Of a stretch of 64,000 nt of DNA, positions 20,901 to 31,127 are shown in pieces. The position numbers were made by a program, and so were the translations under genes. How positions within the stretch are numbered: position 1 is the stretch's first letter; each line of letters starts with the position of its first letter. Source of the stretch: Campylobacteraceae bacterium (lineage in GTDB: Bacteria; Campylobacterota; Campylobacteria; Campylobacterales; Sulfurovaceae); contig JALWNT010000023.1 of the NCBI GenBank assembly GCA_027080995.1, positions 1 to 64,000 on the forward strand, given 5' to 3'. The notes beneath the pieces were generated by a model, which saw only the letters and a program-made list of their open reading frames with translations, was not told where the DNA came from and searched no databases.

Positions 20901-21199
20901 TAGGATTGGGTCATTATCTGATACTCGCGGCCTTGCTGTTTAGCATCGGGCTTGTGGGCGTCATTCGGCGGAAAAATCTGCTGATGCTCTTCTTCGCCAC
21001 GGAGATTATGCTCAACGCCGCCAATGTGGCGTTTGCCGCGATTTCGAGCTATTACCATGATCTCAGCGGCCAAATGTTCGCGTTCTTCATCATTGCGGTT
21101 GCAGCCTCGGAAGTGGCTGTCGGGTTGGGACTTTTGATCCTGCTTTACAAGAAGTACGGCACGCTGGATCTCGATAACTTTACAATGTTGAAGGGGTGA
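20897..21199 (+). CDS. nuoK: NADH-quinone oxidoreductase subunit K
   Basis: 100 aa; GVIRRKNLLMLFFATEIMLNAANVAF. Confidence 0.96.
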   Translation: MIGLGHYLILAALLFSIGLVGVIRRKNLLMLFFATEIMLNAANVAFAAISSYYHDLSGQMFAFFIIAVAASEVAVGLGLLILLYKKYGTLDLDNFTMLKG

Positions 21200-23094
21200 T
21201 CATGGAAAGTCTGGTATATACCGCGCTCTTTGCGCCTCTGGTCGGATCGCTTTTTGCCGCACTTTTCGGGATGAAGCCGAAAAGCCTGTGGACGGGGACG
21301 GTGACCTCCCTTCTGCTTTTCGTCTCCTTCGTCGCATCCGTACTCCTTCTGCAGCATGTGATGGAGGTCGGGCCCGTTCACGTGACCTTGATGGATTGGA
21401 TCGTTGCCGGCGATATGCGGATCCCCTTCGGCTTCAACGTCGATCAGGTAACCGCGGTGATGATGGCGGTGGTGACACTGGTGTCGACGGTTGTGCACGT
21501 CTATTCCAACGGCTACATGGAGCATGACAAAGGCTTCAACCGTTTCTTCAGCTATCTCTCCGCCTTCGTCTTCTCGATGCTGGTCTTGGTCATGAGCGAC
21601 AACTTCCTGGGTCTCTTTATCGGATGGGAAGGAGTAGGAGTCTGCTCCTGGCTCCTGATCGGCTTCTGGTACCACAAAGAGGATGTCACCCGGGATGTCA
21701 ACCCTTCCATCTCTCCCTCCTGGGCCGCCAACGAAGCGTTCATTATGAACCGGATTGCCGACCTGGGAATGCTTGTCGGTATTTTCCTGATCTATTGGAA
21801 CGTCGGTTCGCTGCAGTATGATGAAGTTTTTGCCGCCGTCCCTCAGATGAGTCATACGCTTCTGGTGGCGATCGGTATTTTCCTTTTCATCGGAGCGATG
21901 GGAAAATCGGCACAGTTCCCTCTGCATACCTGGCTGGCCGATGCGATGGAGGGTCCTACCCCGGTTTCGGCGTTGATCCATGCCGCGACGATGGTTACCG
22001 CCGGTGTCTACCTGGTCATTCGGGCACATCCTCTTTACAGTTCCATTCCTGAAGTCGGATATTTTATCGCGTTGCTTGGAACCTTCGTTGCGATTTTCGC
22101 CGCCTCGATGGCGCTGGTCAACCGGGACCTGAAACGTATCATTGCGTATTCGACCCTTTCGCAGTTGGGGTATATGTTTGCAGCGGCGGGACTCGGAGCC
22201 TATTGGGTGGCGCTCTTTCACCTTGCCGCTCATGCCTTCTTCAAAGCTCTGCTCTTCCTGGGGGCCGGAAACGTGATGCACGCGATGCACGATGAGCTCG
22301 ACATTTTCAAGATGGGCGGGCTCAAGAAAGTCATGCGATGGACGTACATCTATATGGGAGTCGCTTCGCTGGCTCTGTGCGGTATTTGGCCGCTGGCGGG
22401 CTTCTACTCCAAAGATACGATTTTGGAGGTCGCTTTCAACGAGCACACTTACGGGATTTGGTTCGTGCTTTGGTTGACCGCCGGATTGACCGCGTTCTAC
22501 AGTTTCCGCCTGGTCTTCCTGACCTTCTGGAGCGACGAGCGCTACAAGAAGTACGGATTCCATCCCCATGAGGTGCAAAAATATGTTCTTTGGGCGATGG
22601 CGCCTCTGGGGATTCTGGCCGTGGTCTTCGGCTGGTGGAAAGAGGAGTTCATGGAGTTCGTTACGCAGCTGCTGCCCGCGTACGAGGTGAGTGAGCATAC
22701 CCACCATATGGTGCCGATCCTGATCGTTGTTACGAGCGCCATCGCGATCGGAGGTATTGTCGTCGCGTATGTGCTTTATCACAAACGTTTGCGCCGCAAT
22801 CCCAAAATCGAGGCGAGCTTGCCCTATCGGGTGTTGAGCAACCAATACTACATTCCGATTCTCTACGAGAAAGCGATCAGTAAGCCGTATGCCGAACTCG
22901 CCGACATCGCATGGAAAGAGATCGATATGCAGGTCGTCGATGCGACGGTCGACGGTATCGCGAAACTCGTCGAAGAGAGCGGTGACGAGACCCGGAAGAT
23001 GCAAACCGGTAATCTTTCGGATTACCTCAAGTGGATGGCTGCCGGAGCGATTATCCTCGCGGTTTTGGCCATCGTCGCCGTAGTGAAGAGTTAA
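21196..23094 (+). CDS. nuoL: NADH-quinone oxidoreductase subunit L
   Basis: 632 aa; GWEGVGVCSWLLIGFWY, FPLHTWLADAMEGPTPVSALIHAATMVTAGVY. Confidence 0.98.
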   Translation: MIMESLVYTALFAPLVGSLFAALFGMKPKSLWTGTVTSLLLFVSFVASVLLLQHVMEVGPVHVTLMDWIVAGDMRIPFGFNVDQVTAVMMAVVTLVSTVVHVYSNGYMEHDKGFNRFFSYLSAFVFSMLVLVMSDNFLGLFIGWEGVGVCSWLLIGFWYHKEDVTRDVNPSISPSWAANEAFIMNRIADLGMLVGIFLIYWNVGSLQYDEVFAAVPQMSHTLLVAIGIFLFIGAMGKSAQFPLHTWLADAMEGPTPVSALIHAATMVTAGVYLVIRAHPLYSSIPEVGYFIALLGTFVAIFAASMALVNRDLKRIIAYSTLSQLGYMFAAAGLGAYWVALFHLAAHAFFKALLFLGAGNVMHAMHDELDIFKMGGLKKVMRWTYIYMGVASLALCGIWPLAGFYSKDTILEVAFNEHTYGIWFVLWLTAGLTAFYSFRLVFLTFWSDERYKKYGFHPHEVQKYVLWAMAPLGILAVVFGWWKEEFMEFVTQLLPAYEVSEHTHHMVPILIVVTSAIAIGGIVVAYVLYHKRLRRNPKIEASLPYRVLSNQYYIPILYEKAISKPYAELADIAWKEIDMQVVDATVDGIAKLVEESGDETRKMQTGNLSDYLKWMAAGAIILAVLAIVAVVKS

Positions 23095-23106
23095 GGAGAG
23101 AATGGT

Positions 23107-24633
23107 ATGGAAAATATATTAAGTGTTTTGATCTTTTTCCCGCTCATCGCGGCGTTGCTGGGGATCCTCGTCAAGAAAGAGACGATCCGCGTCTACGGCT
23201 TGACCGTCGCGGCGATCGAGTTTCTTTTGTCGCTGTGGCTCTGGTTCGCCTTTGACCCGGCCAACAGCGGCTTCCAGTTTATTGAGTACGTCCCTCTGGT
23301 GAGTGATTTCGGCATCAATTACTATTTGGGAGTCGACGGAATCAGTCTCTTCATCGTCATTATGGCGGCATTGATTACCCTGATCGGGATTATCAGCCTG
23401 GGGGAGGTCAAGGATCTGAAGAATATGATCATCTCCCTGTTGCTGCTCGAAACAGCCATGGTCGGCGTCTTCGTCTCTTTGGATGCAATCGTTTTCTACC
23501 TTTTTTGGGAATTCTCGCTGGTACCGATGCTCTACATTATCGGTTACTGGGGAGGAGAGAAACGCCTCTATGCGGCGATCAAATTCTTCCTCTACACCTT
23601 TGCCGGTTCATTGATTATGCTGGTGGGGATGCTTTACATCGCGTATGTCTATCAGTCCGTTGCCGGGGTCTGGAGCTTCTCCTTGACCGACTGGTACGCC
23701 CTGGTTCTGCCGATTTCCGTGCAGAAGTGGCTTTTTTGGGCCTTTTTCCTCGGTTTTGCGATCAAGGTACCTATGTTCCCCTTCCATACCTGGTTGCCCT
23801 ACGCGCACGGGCAGGCTCCTACGGTCGGTTCGGTCATCCTGGCGGCCGTACTGCTAAAAATGGGAACCTACGGCTTCGTCCGCTTCTCCCTGCCGCTCTT
23901 CCCTGATGCGGCGGTGGCCTACATCGTACCTGTCGGTGTGATCGCTTTGATGATGATCATCTATACGGCGATGGTCGCTTATGCGCAGAAGGATATGAAG
24001 CAGGTGATCGCCTACAGTTCGATTTCCCATATGGGGGTCATTGTCCTGGGAACGTTCGCGATGAACGCGGTGGGAATTACCGGTTCGATTTTCCTGATGC
24101 TCTCGCACGGGATTGTTTCGGGTGCGCTCTTCCTTCTCGTGGGGGTCATCTACGACCGTCGCCATACCAAACTGATGAGTGAATTCGGCGGATTGGCGTC
24201 CGTGATGCCTCGCTACGCGGTGGTTTTCGGTATTATGCTGATGGCGTCCGTGGGATTGCCGCTGACGATCGGATTCGTCGGCGAATATCTTTCTCTGGCG
24301 GGCTTTTTCCGGGTCGCTCCGGTCATGACTCTGGTCGGCGGAACGTCGATCATTTTGGGAGCGGTCTATATGCTCTCGCTTTACAAGAAAACCTTTTTCG
24401 GTCCGGTAACAAAAGAGGAGAACAAAAAACTCTTCGATCTCAACGGACGTGAATTGACGGCACTGATTCCCTTGGTCGCCATCGTCATTTGGCTGGGGGT
24501 CTATCCCAAGCCGGTATTGGTGCCCATCGACAACAGCGTCAAAGCGCTGGTCTCCTTTATGCAGGAGAAGGCCCAGACTCCTGAGGCCAAAGCCATTATC
24601 CATGTAAGTACAAGCAGCAAGGAGGCGAAATAA
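23107..24633 (+). CDS. nuoM: NADH-quinone oxidoreductase subunit M
   Basis: FWEFSLVPMLYIIGYWGGE, FPFHTWLPYAHGQAPTVGSVILAAVLLKMGTYG. Confidence 0.98.
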   Translation: MENILSVLIFFPLIAALLGILVKKETIRVYGLTVAAIEFLLSLWLWFAFDPANSGFQFIEYVPLVSDFGINYYLGVDGISLFIVIMAALITLIGIISLGEVKDLKNMIISLLLLETAMVGVFVSLDAIVFYLFWEFSLVPMLYIIGYWGGEKRLYAAIKFFLYTFAGSLIMLVGMLYIAYVYQSVAGVWSFSLTDWYALVLPISVQKWLFWAFFLGFAIKVPMFPFHTWLPYAHGQAPTVGSVILAAVLLKMGTYGFVRFSLPLFPDAAVAYIVPVGVIALMMIIYTAMVAYAQKDMKQVIAYSSISHMGVIVLGTFAMNAVGITGSIFLMLSHGIVSGALFLLVGVIYDRRHTKLMSEFGGLASVMPRYAVVFGIMLMASVGLPLTIGFVGEYLSLAGFFRVAPVMTLVGGTSIILGAVYMLSLYKKTFFGPVTKEENKKLFDLNGRELTALIPLVAIVIWLGVYPKPVLVPIDNSVKALVSFMQEKAQTPEAKAIIHVSTSSKEAK

Positions 24634-26123
24634 TGTTGCAGCCTATCTCCGTAAATATGGCCTCGTTGAACTTAAGCACTCTCTCCCCGATGTTGGTAGT
24701 CGTGGGTGGAGCGTTGCTGATCCTGATTATCGATTTGCTCAAGAAGAATCTGGATAAGTCTCTTTATGTGACACTTTCTATTTTGATTCTGTTTGTCGAT
24801 TTCGGTGCGACGCTGAGCCTTGGAATCAACCAACGTGGTTTTTTTGATGTGATGCTTATTGACGGTATTTCTGTTGTCTCCCAACTGTTGATACTGATCG
24901 CTTCGATGCTCTTTATTCCTCTGGCCCTGACTCAGAAACGTTTCCATGAATACTCTTATCCCGAGTATTTCGCGCTTTTTCTCTTCATGGTGGCCGGCTT
25001 CCAGTTTATGGTGGCGACGGACAATCTGATCCTGATCTTCGTCGGTTTGGAGACCGCCTCCTTGGCTCTTTATACCCTAATCGCGATGCACAATACTCCC
25101 GGTTCCCACGAAGCGGCGATCAAATATTTTACGTTGGGTGCGATGGCCGCGGGATTTTTCGTGATGGGTGCGGCGGCCATCTATGCCGTCACCGGTGCAG
25201 TCGAACTCTACGATGTTGCCAAGGTAATGCAGGCGCGAATGAGTGAGCCCGGTATTCTCGTTCCCGTGATCGGAGGCGCCTTGCTGATGATGGTCGCGAT
25301 CGGTTTCAAAGTTTCATTGATCCCCTTTCACCTCTGGACACCGGATGTTTACGAGGGATCCAGTGCGCCGATGGCCGGATATATGTCAATCGTTCCCAAA
25401 ATTACAATGATGGTGGTCGCGATGCGTCTTCTCGGCCTCTATGTCGATATGGGTGTCGAGCCGGTGCGGTGGATGATCATCGCGTTGGCTGTCGTAACGA
25501 TGACGCTTTCGAATATGATGGCGCTCGTTCAAGAAGATGTCAAGCGGATGCTTGCATACAGTTCGATTTCCCATGCCGGATTTGTCATGGCGGCGCTGGC
25601 TTTGGATACGACCAAAGCGTACAGCAGTATCTTCCTCTACTATACGCTTTTCCTCTTTACGAACCTGGGGGCCTTCGCGATGCTTTGGATCAGCCGGCAC
25701 AAGGGGCAAACCTATCATTCCCGTTTCCATCATCCCTATGAAAAATTTGCAGGTTTGATTCATACCTCGCCGCAGGGAGCCGTTATCATGGCGATCTTTA
25801 TGCTCTCGCTGACCGGCGTACCTCCTTTCAGTCTCTTCTGGGGAAAACTTTATGTCATCAGTGCGACGGTGGACGCGGGGTATCTTTGGTTGGCGATCGT
25901 TATGGCGATCAACAGTGCCATCGCCGCGTATTACTATCTGAAACTGATCGTCTATATGTTCCTCAAGCCGCCTGCACCCGGCATTGAAGCGGTCGGCATC
26001 AACAGCTCCAAGCCTCTTGTGGTAATTGTAGGCATTTCTGTCACCGTGACTGCTCTGTCGGTTTTTATCATGCAGCCTCTGCTCTCCTACATCAGTTATA
26101 TGGTGAGTGTCAGCGGTTATTGA
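24633..26123 (+). CDS. nuoN: NADH-quinone oxidoreductase subunit N
   Basis: IPFHLWTPDVYEGSSAPMAGYMSIVPK; last gene of the nuo operon. Confidence 0.97.
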   Translation: MLQPISVNMASLNLSTLSPMLVVVGGALLILIIDLLKKNLDKSLYVTLSILILFVDFGATLSLGINQRGFFDVMLIDGISVVSQLLILIASMLFIPLALTQKRFHEYSYPEYFALFLFMVAGFQFMVATDNLILIFVGLETASLALYTLIAMHNTPGSHEAAIKYFTLGAMAAGFFVMGAAAIYAVTGAVELYDVAKVMQARMSEPGILVPVIGGALLMMVAIGFKVSLIPFHLWTPDVYEGSSAPMAGYMSIVPKITMMVVAMRLLGLYVDMGVEPVRWMIIALAVVTMTLSNMMALVQEDVKRMLAYSSISHAGFVMAALALDTTKAYSSIFLYYTLFLFTNLGAFAMLWISRHKGQTYHSRFHHPYEKFAGLIHTSPQGAVIMAIFMLSLTGVPPFSLFWGKLYVISATVDAGYLWLAIVMAINSAIAAYYYLKLIVYMFLKPPAPGIEAVGINSSKPLVVIVGISVTVTALSVFIMQPLLSYISYMVSVSGY

Positions 26124-26147
26124 GAGACATTTTTTCTGAGCTCGGTC

Positions 26148-26173
26148 CTTTTCTCCGGTTTGTCCGGGAAAAG
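26148..26173. terminator. Hairpin between convergent nuoN and miaA, candidate bidirectional terminator
   Basis: CTTTTCTCCGG-tttg-TCCGGGAAAAG. Confidence 0.5.
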
Positions 26174-26198
26174 AGTCATTCATTTACAAAATGCTTTT

Positions 26199-27143
26199 CT
26201 ACTCTTGAGGATGGGGAGAATTTGCAACGTTTGATGCTTCCCATAGGGACACAATTTTCTTTCTTATTGTGTCGATGTCCCCACGTATAACGTTACGAAA
26301 TTGGCTTCGATTGAAAGTCTCCTGTCGCTTGGCGAGCCGTGCAGTGTTGATGACAATTTTTTCTTCAAGTTCCTTGCGGTTTATTCGCCCGTCAAAATAA
26401 TCTAAAACTTCCCGGATGCCGATGGCTTTCATCGCGTTGGGCGAACGCCCGTAATGATACTCCAATCCTGCAACCTCATCTATTAGACCTTGGTCGAACA
26501 TTTTTTTTGTTCGAAGAGATATGCGTTGTCGTAATTCTGAACGAGAGCGACGTATTTCGAAAATGGGCATCGAGTTCTGTAGAGGGGATTGGGGAGGGTG
26601 CAGCGCAAAATGCTGGCTTGGTGGAATACCGGTCGAAAAATAAACTTGCAAACCTTTTTCGATACGATAACGATCTTTTGAAGAGATCTTGGCTGAATAT
26701 AGGGGATCGATGTTGGAGAGATACTTATGGGCCTGTGAAAGATCATCAAGAAGCGAGTTGAGAGCAGAACGTTTTTCTCCGCTGAGTGGAGGAAGAGGGC
26801 TGATTCCCTCAATAAGCATTTTGAGGTAGAACGAACTTCCTCCTACGATAATCATCGGGCGATTTTCCTGCAAGGATCGTTGGGAGATCCCCTTGAAATG
26901 ACTCAGAAATTTGGTGACATCGAATGGTTCGCGGGGTGAAAGAAGGTCGATTCCGTAATGAGGAATATCTTTACGTTCTTCTTTTGAGGGTTTAGCGGAT
27001 GCTATATCAATCTCTCTATAGACGGCCAGGGAATCGAGTGAGAGAATCAGAGCGTCATATCGGGAGGCAAGCTCGAGAGCCAATGAGCTTTTACCTGAGG
27101 CAGTTGCACCGATTAGGGCGATCACTCTGGACTTCTGCCGCAT
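26199..27143 (-). CDS. miaA: tRNA dimethylallyltransferase
   Basis: ALIGATASGKSSLALELA; LSLDSLAVYREIDIASAKP; YFSTGIPPS. Confidence 0.95.
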   Translation of the reverse strand: MRQKSRVIALIGATASGKSSLALELASRYDALILSLDSLAVYREIDIASAKPSKEERKDIPHYGIDLLSPREPFDVTKFLSHFKGISQRSLQENRPMIIVGGSSFYLKMLIEGISPLPPLSGEKRSALNSLLDDLSQAHKYLSNIDPLYSAKISSKDRYRIEKGLQVYFSTGIPPSQHFALHPPQSPLQNSMPIFEIRRSRSELRQRISLRTKKMFDQGLIDEVAGLEYHYGRSPNAMKAIGIREVLDYFDGRINRKELEEKIVINTARLAKRQETFNRSQFRNVIRGDIDTIRKKIVSLWEASNVANSPHPQE

Positions 27144-27294
27144 ATTTTCACTCCGCTTTTTATAAAATGATTACGCTATTATAATGATACATCAACAAAT
27201 GTGAAAGAAGGAGAAGCGGTTTTACTATGTTAGAGGATTCTGTGTGGATCAATTCTGGAACAAGTGAAAGGCTCGAACAATATCAAGGAAAGTA

Positions 27295-27759
27295 ATGGCA
27301 AGGAAAAGTGACGAAAAAAAACTCTATGATGAATTGACCATCAAAATGTTGGTTCGACTGTGTAAAATATGTACGGACCCGTTTGATCTTTTTTATCATA
27401 TGCTGAAGACGGCAAGACTTCAGAGTTTTTCTGTGATCCTTCTACGATCAGATATGGAAAATTTTGCCGATTTTCTTAAAAAAAACAAAAGAAAAACTGA
27501 TGTTCTTTATGAAGTTGAAGGCGAAGACGATTTGTATGTACTTCTCTGTCAGGAAACTCAGGTGGACGGGGGATTCTATTTTATGAAAAGACTGGCACAA
27601 ATTATAGAAGAGGCCAAAATGCCTTCGTTCCGAGCGGCTATCATCGGTGTAGAAAATACTCGTTACGAAATAGAAGAACTTCTTTTTTTCATCGTAGATA
27701 CCTATTTGAAGCTCGATGAGGATTGGGAAAAAGAGTTTGTTTTCCGATCGGTACAGTGA
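27295..27759 (+). CDS. Conserved hypothetical protein
   Basis: 154 aa ORF directly upstream of pssA on the same strand; no recognised motif. Confidence 0.7.
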   Translation: MARKSDEKKLYDELTIKMLVRLCKICTDPFDLFYHMLKTARLQSFSVILLRSDMENFADFLKKNKRKTDVLYEVEGEDDLYVLLCQETQVDGGFYFMKRLAQIIEEAKMPSFRAAIIGVENTRYEIEELLFFIVDTYLKLDEDWEKEFVFRSVQ

Positions 27760-27761
27760 GA

Positions 27762-28328
27762 ATGAATATGAGACAAGATTTTCTTTTTGACAAGCACTAT
27801 CCGTACAATCTTGCCAACCTGATTACTTTCGGAAACATCGCCTGCGGAATTCTGGCCCTCTATTTTATAGGAAAACATGAGTTCTTCGTGGCGATTGTTT
27901 TGGCTTGGATCGCCGGTGCCCTTGACATTGCAGACGGCAAGGTGGCCCGTAAGTACGGTCTTTCGACGGAATTCGGTGTGCAGCTCGACAGTTTCGCTGA
28001 TTTCCTCTCTTTTGTCGTGATGCCGAGTTTCCTACTTTTTTACGCATTGCAGAAGAGATCAGTCTTGCAAGAGATTGTCTTGGGAGTGATCTTTATCTAT
28101 TATATCATCAGCGGCCTACGCCGCCTCGTCGTCTTCAATCTCAAAGCCGACGCCGGCAGTGTGGAGAAGTATTTCGAGGGAGTGCCGACACCGTTGGGTG
28201 CGATTCTGCTCTGGGTACTCTATCTGCTTTACAGCTATGGTCTCATCACTTCGACGTGGGTCATTGGAGTTTTGGTGCTGCTGATTGCCTGGTCGCTCAA
28301 CTCGACGCTGAAGATACCGCATCCATAG
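27762..28328 (+). CDS. pssA: CDP-diacylglycerol--serine O-phosphatidyltransferase
   Basis: CDP-alcohol phosphatidyltransferase motif DGKVARKYGLSTEFGVQLDSFADF. Confidence 0.9.
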   Translation: MNMRQDFLFDKHYPYNLANLITFGNIACGILALYFIGKHEFFVAIVLAWIAGALDIADGKVARKYGLSTEFGVQLDSFADFLSFVVMPSFLLFYALQKRSVLQEIVLGVIFIYYIISGLRRLVVFNLKADAGSVEKYFEGVPTPLGAILLWVLYLLYSYGLITSTWVIGVLVLLIAWSLNSTLKIPHP

Positions 28329-28329
28329 C

Positions 28330-28401
28330 GGGAACTTTGTTCCCGAGTGAGGAGTGAAGAGTGCGGAGTGAAGAGTTTTAGAAAGATCGCTTTGCGATCT
28401 G
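28330..28401. repeat. Mosaic intergenic repeat (locus D)
   Basis: CGGGAAC-ttt-GTTCCCG; GAGTGAG-GAGTGAA-GAGTGCG-GAGTGAA-GAG heptamers; AGATCGC-ttt-GCGATCT. Confidence 0.92.
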
Positions 28402-28411
28402 TTTTATCTGA

Positions 28412-29293
28412 ATGAGGAGATCTGTGAATACGGTGTCAATCAAAAAGAGACTTTCGGATTTTTCCGAACTGGTGATGTTCCAGCATTCGGTTTTTTCGCT
28501 GCCCTTCATCTTCGTGGCGATGGTCGTGGCTGCAGATGGATGGTTCGGATGGCGTCTGTTGATCCTTGGAGCTTTGGCGGCGGTGACGGCACGAAATTTT
28601 GCCATGGGGGTCAATCGCTATCTTGATCGTGACATCGATGCCCTCAATCCCCGGACGAAGGGGCGTCCTTCGGTGGACGGTCGCGTGAGCGAAGGACAGA
28701 TGCTGGGCTTCATCGCTCTCAACGCCGCCGCCTTCATCGTCGTCGCCTGGGCGATCAACGATCTGGCGTTCAAACTCTCGATACCGATACTGATCGTCTT
28801 GGGGGCCTACACCCTCTTCAAACGCTTTAGCGCGCTCGCGCACCTGGTCCTGGGGGTCTCCCTGGGGTTGGCCCCTATCGCGGGGGCGGTCGCTGTAGAG
28901 GCGGAGATTCCGGCCTGGTCGCTCTGGCTTGCCGCGGGGGTGACGTTTTGGGTGGCGGGCTTCGATCTGCTCTACAGCCTCCAGGATATGGAGTTCGACC
29001 GGCGTCACGGATTGCATTCGATTCCGGCGAAGCTGGGAGCTCGTAAGACGATGAATCTCGCGGCGGTTTTTCATCTCATCACGATTCTATGCTGGGAATT
29101 TTTTGTCCGCGATGCGGGCCTGGGAAGCTGGGCACAGCTTGCCGTTCTCCTCTCGGGAGGGATGCTTGGCTATGAGCACTATCTGGTTCGCAGAGATTTT
29201 CGTCAGATCGATCGAGCATTTTTTACCGTCAACGGATATCTCGGGTTTCTCTTTTTCGCTCTGATCGTTCTGGATGTCTCGATGAGGGGATGA
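28412..29293 (+). CDS. mqnP: UbiA-family prenyltransferase, probably MqnP of the futalosine menaquinone pathway
   Basis: NRYLDRDIDALNPRTKGRP and DLLYSLQDMEFDRRHGLHSIP motifs; mqnD also in window. Confidence 0.82.
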   Translation: MRRSVNTVSIKKRLSDFSELVMFQHSVFSLPFIFVAMVVAADGWFGWRLLILGALAAVTARNFAMGVNRYLDRDIDALNPRTKGRPSVDGRVSEGQMLGFIALNAAAFIVVAWAINDLAFKLSIPILIVLGAYTLFKRFSALAHLVLGVSLGLAPIAGAVAVEAEIPAWSLWLAAGVTFWVAGFDLLYSLQDMEFDRRHGLHSIPAKLGARKTMNLAAVFHLITILCWEFFVRDAGLGSWAQLAVLLSGGMLGYEHYLVRRDFRQIDRAFFTVNGYLGFLFFALIVLDVSMRG

Positions 29294-29310
29294 AAGAGAT
29301 TTTTCGGTTT

Positions 29311-30087
29311 TCAGCCCTCTTTTCGATGCAATAGATAGGGGTTGCGCTGGGCGGTGGGCATGATGCGTACGTGCTGGATATTGACGTGCTCGGGGGTGTT
29401 GAGGATGTAGAGGGCGAGGTCGGCGATGTCTTGGGCCGTAAGCGGCTCGTAGCCGGCGTAGACGGCGTCGCGTTTGGCCCGGTCGCCCTCGAAGCGGACG
29501 TCGCTGAATTCGGTATCGACGGCGCCGGGTGCGAGGGTGGCGACGCGGATACGGGTCCCCATCGCATCGACGTTCATCGCGTCGCCGAGCATATGCACCG
29601 CGGCTTTGGTGGCGCAGTAGACGTTGCCGCCGGGGTAGGCGGTTTCGCCGGCGATGGAGCCGAGATTGAGAATGTGGCCGCGGTCGCGCTCGCGCATCTG
29701 GGCCATCACGAGGCGGGTGACGTAGAGGAGGCCCTTGACGTTGGTGTCGATCATCCTCTCCCAGTGCTCCACCTGCCCTCGGTCCAGAGGCTCAAGCCCG
29801 AGGGCGAGGCCGGCGTTGTTGATCAGGATGTCGACAGCGTGGCGCTCGAGGGCGGGGGCGAGGGTGCGCTCCACGGCGTCAGGGTCGCTGACATCCATCG
29901 GCAGGACGATGACGGCGACGGCCTCCTTCTCCTCCAGCTCTCTGGCGAGGCGTTCGAGCTTTTCGACCCGGCGGCCGGTGAGGAGCAGGTGGCAGCCGGC
30001 GGCGGCGAGGGCACGGGCGCAGGCTTTGCCGATGCCGGAGCTCGCACCGGTGATCAGTGCGGTTTTGCCTTTGAGTCGGTTTTCCAT
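29311..30087 (-). CDS. SDR-family NADP-dependent oxidoreductase (YdfG-like)
   Basis: ALITGASSGIGKACARAL; NNAGLALG; YCATKAAVHMLG. Confidence 0.9.
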   Translation of the reverse strand: MENRLKGKTALITGASSGIGKACARALAAAGCHLLLTGRRVEKLERLARELEEKEAVAVIVLPMDVSDPDAVERTLAPALERHAVDILINNAGLALGLEPLDRGQVEHWERMIDTNVKGLLYVTRLVMAQMRERDRGHILNLGSIAGETAYPGGNVYCATKAAVHMLGDAMNVDAMGTRIRVATLAPGAVDTEFSDVRFEGDRAKRDAVYAGYEPLTAQDIADLALYILNTPEHVNIQHVRIMPTAQRNPYLLHRKEG

Positions 30088-30100
30088 GGCGGAGATCCTT

Positions 30101-30463
30101 TCAGTCGAGGTCGATCCCTGAGTTGCGCGAGGTGAAGGCACCGGCACGCATCTCTTTGAGGAAAGTTTCGAGGTCGTAGCGGCGCCGGTAATCGGGAGTC
30201 ATGATGTGGACGATGATCTCCCCCAGGTCGGCGACGATCCAGTCGTCGCTTTCGTCGGAGCCGTAGAAGTTTTCGCCCAGAGGTTTGAGCTCCTCTTTGA
30301 GGTTATCGAAGAGGGCCTGGGTGTGTTTGCCTCCCAGGGAGTTGGCGAGGACGACCTGCTTGGCGATGTAGTCGACATCCCCCAGGTCGAAGACTTCGAT
30401 CTCTTCGGCTTTTTTGCTGTCGAGCAGATCGACGATTCGGGTTACACGGTCGGTAAGTGTCAC
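30101..30463 (-). CDS. rsfS: Ribosome silencing factor
   Basis: DWIVADLGEIIVHIMTPDYRRRYDLE; adjacent to nadD. Confidence 0.93.
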   Translation of the reverse strand: MTLTDRVTRIVDLLDSKKAEEIEVFDLGDVDYIAKQVVLANSLGGKHTQALFDNLKEELKPLGENFYGSDESDDWIVADLGEIIVHIMTPDYRRRYDLETFLKEMRAGAFTSRNSGIDLD

Positions 30464-31083
30464 GGTTTTTCCTTGCGTTGGGATGAAGGGGCGGGATAGA
30501 GGGCTTCGACCTCTTCCCGGATGGCCGGATCGAGAAACTCCCGCTTTTGCCCCTTCCGAATTTCGGTGGAGCTGACGGGGATCTCGAGCGAAAGCAGCCG
30601 ATAGCGGCGCAGCATCGAGGTATCGGGGGCGCAGCCCGGCCGGGTGACCACGATCCAGGTGATGTCGCGATTGAGTTCGTCAAATCGGTACCAGTCGCGC
30701 AGTGTCGCCAGATTGTCGGCGCCGACGACGAGGTACTCGATGGGGTGGTCGCGACGCAGGGCCCTAAGCGTTTCCCAGGTCCGCACCGGGCGCTCCTGTC
30801 GGATTTCGTAGTCGCTGACGACGACGCCCGGGGCGGCGCAGACCCGGCGGCACCACTGTAGACGTTTTTGGGCCGGGGCATGGCTGCGGTTTTTGAAGGG
30901 ATTGAGCCAGGCGGGGACGACGACAACCTCGTCGATTTCGGGCAGGGCGAGAAGCGCTTCGACGATGCGGCGGTGTCCGAGATGGGGCGGATCGAAACTT
31001 CCTCCGAAGAGAGCGCTGTGATGCGGCTGCTTAACCAAACGATAACCTCGACTTGAGTAAAATAGATCGCTATCATACCACAA
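30460..31083 (-). CDS. nadD: Nicotinate-nucleotide adenylyltransferase (start probably further downstream, near VKQPHHSALFGG)
   Basis: ALFGGSFDPPHLGHRRIVEALL; ISSTEIR-like VSSTEIRKGQ. Confidence 0.93.
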   Translation of the reverse strand: MWYDSDLFYSSRGYRLVKQPHHSALFGGSFDPPHLGHRRIVEALLALPEIDEVVVVPAWLNPFKNRSHAPAQKRLQWCRRVCAAPGVVVSDYEIRQERPVRTWETLRALRRDHPIEYLVVGADNLATLRDWYRFDELNRDITWIVVTRPGCAPDTSMLRRYRLLSLEIPVSSTEIRKGQKREFLDPAIREEVEALYPAPSSQRKEKP

Positions 31084-31127
31084 ACGTCTCCGTCCGGGAG
31101 CCGGGAAATTAAAGGAGGAATTTTTCT

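Noticed and set aside
21145-23004. 619-aa minus-strand ORF
   Set aside because: Antisense shadow of nuoL; similar shadows opposite nuoD, nuoG, nuoM, nirA, gdhA and argH were rejected for the same reason
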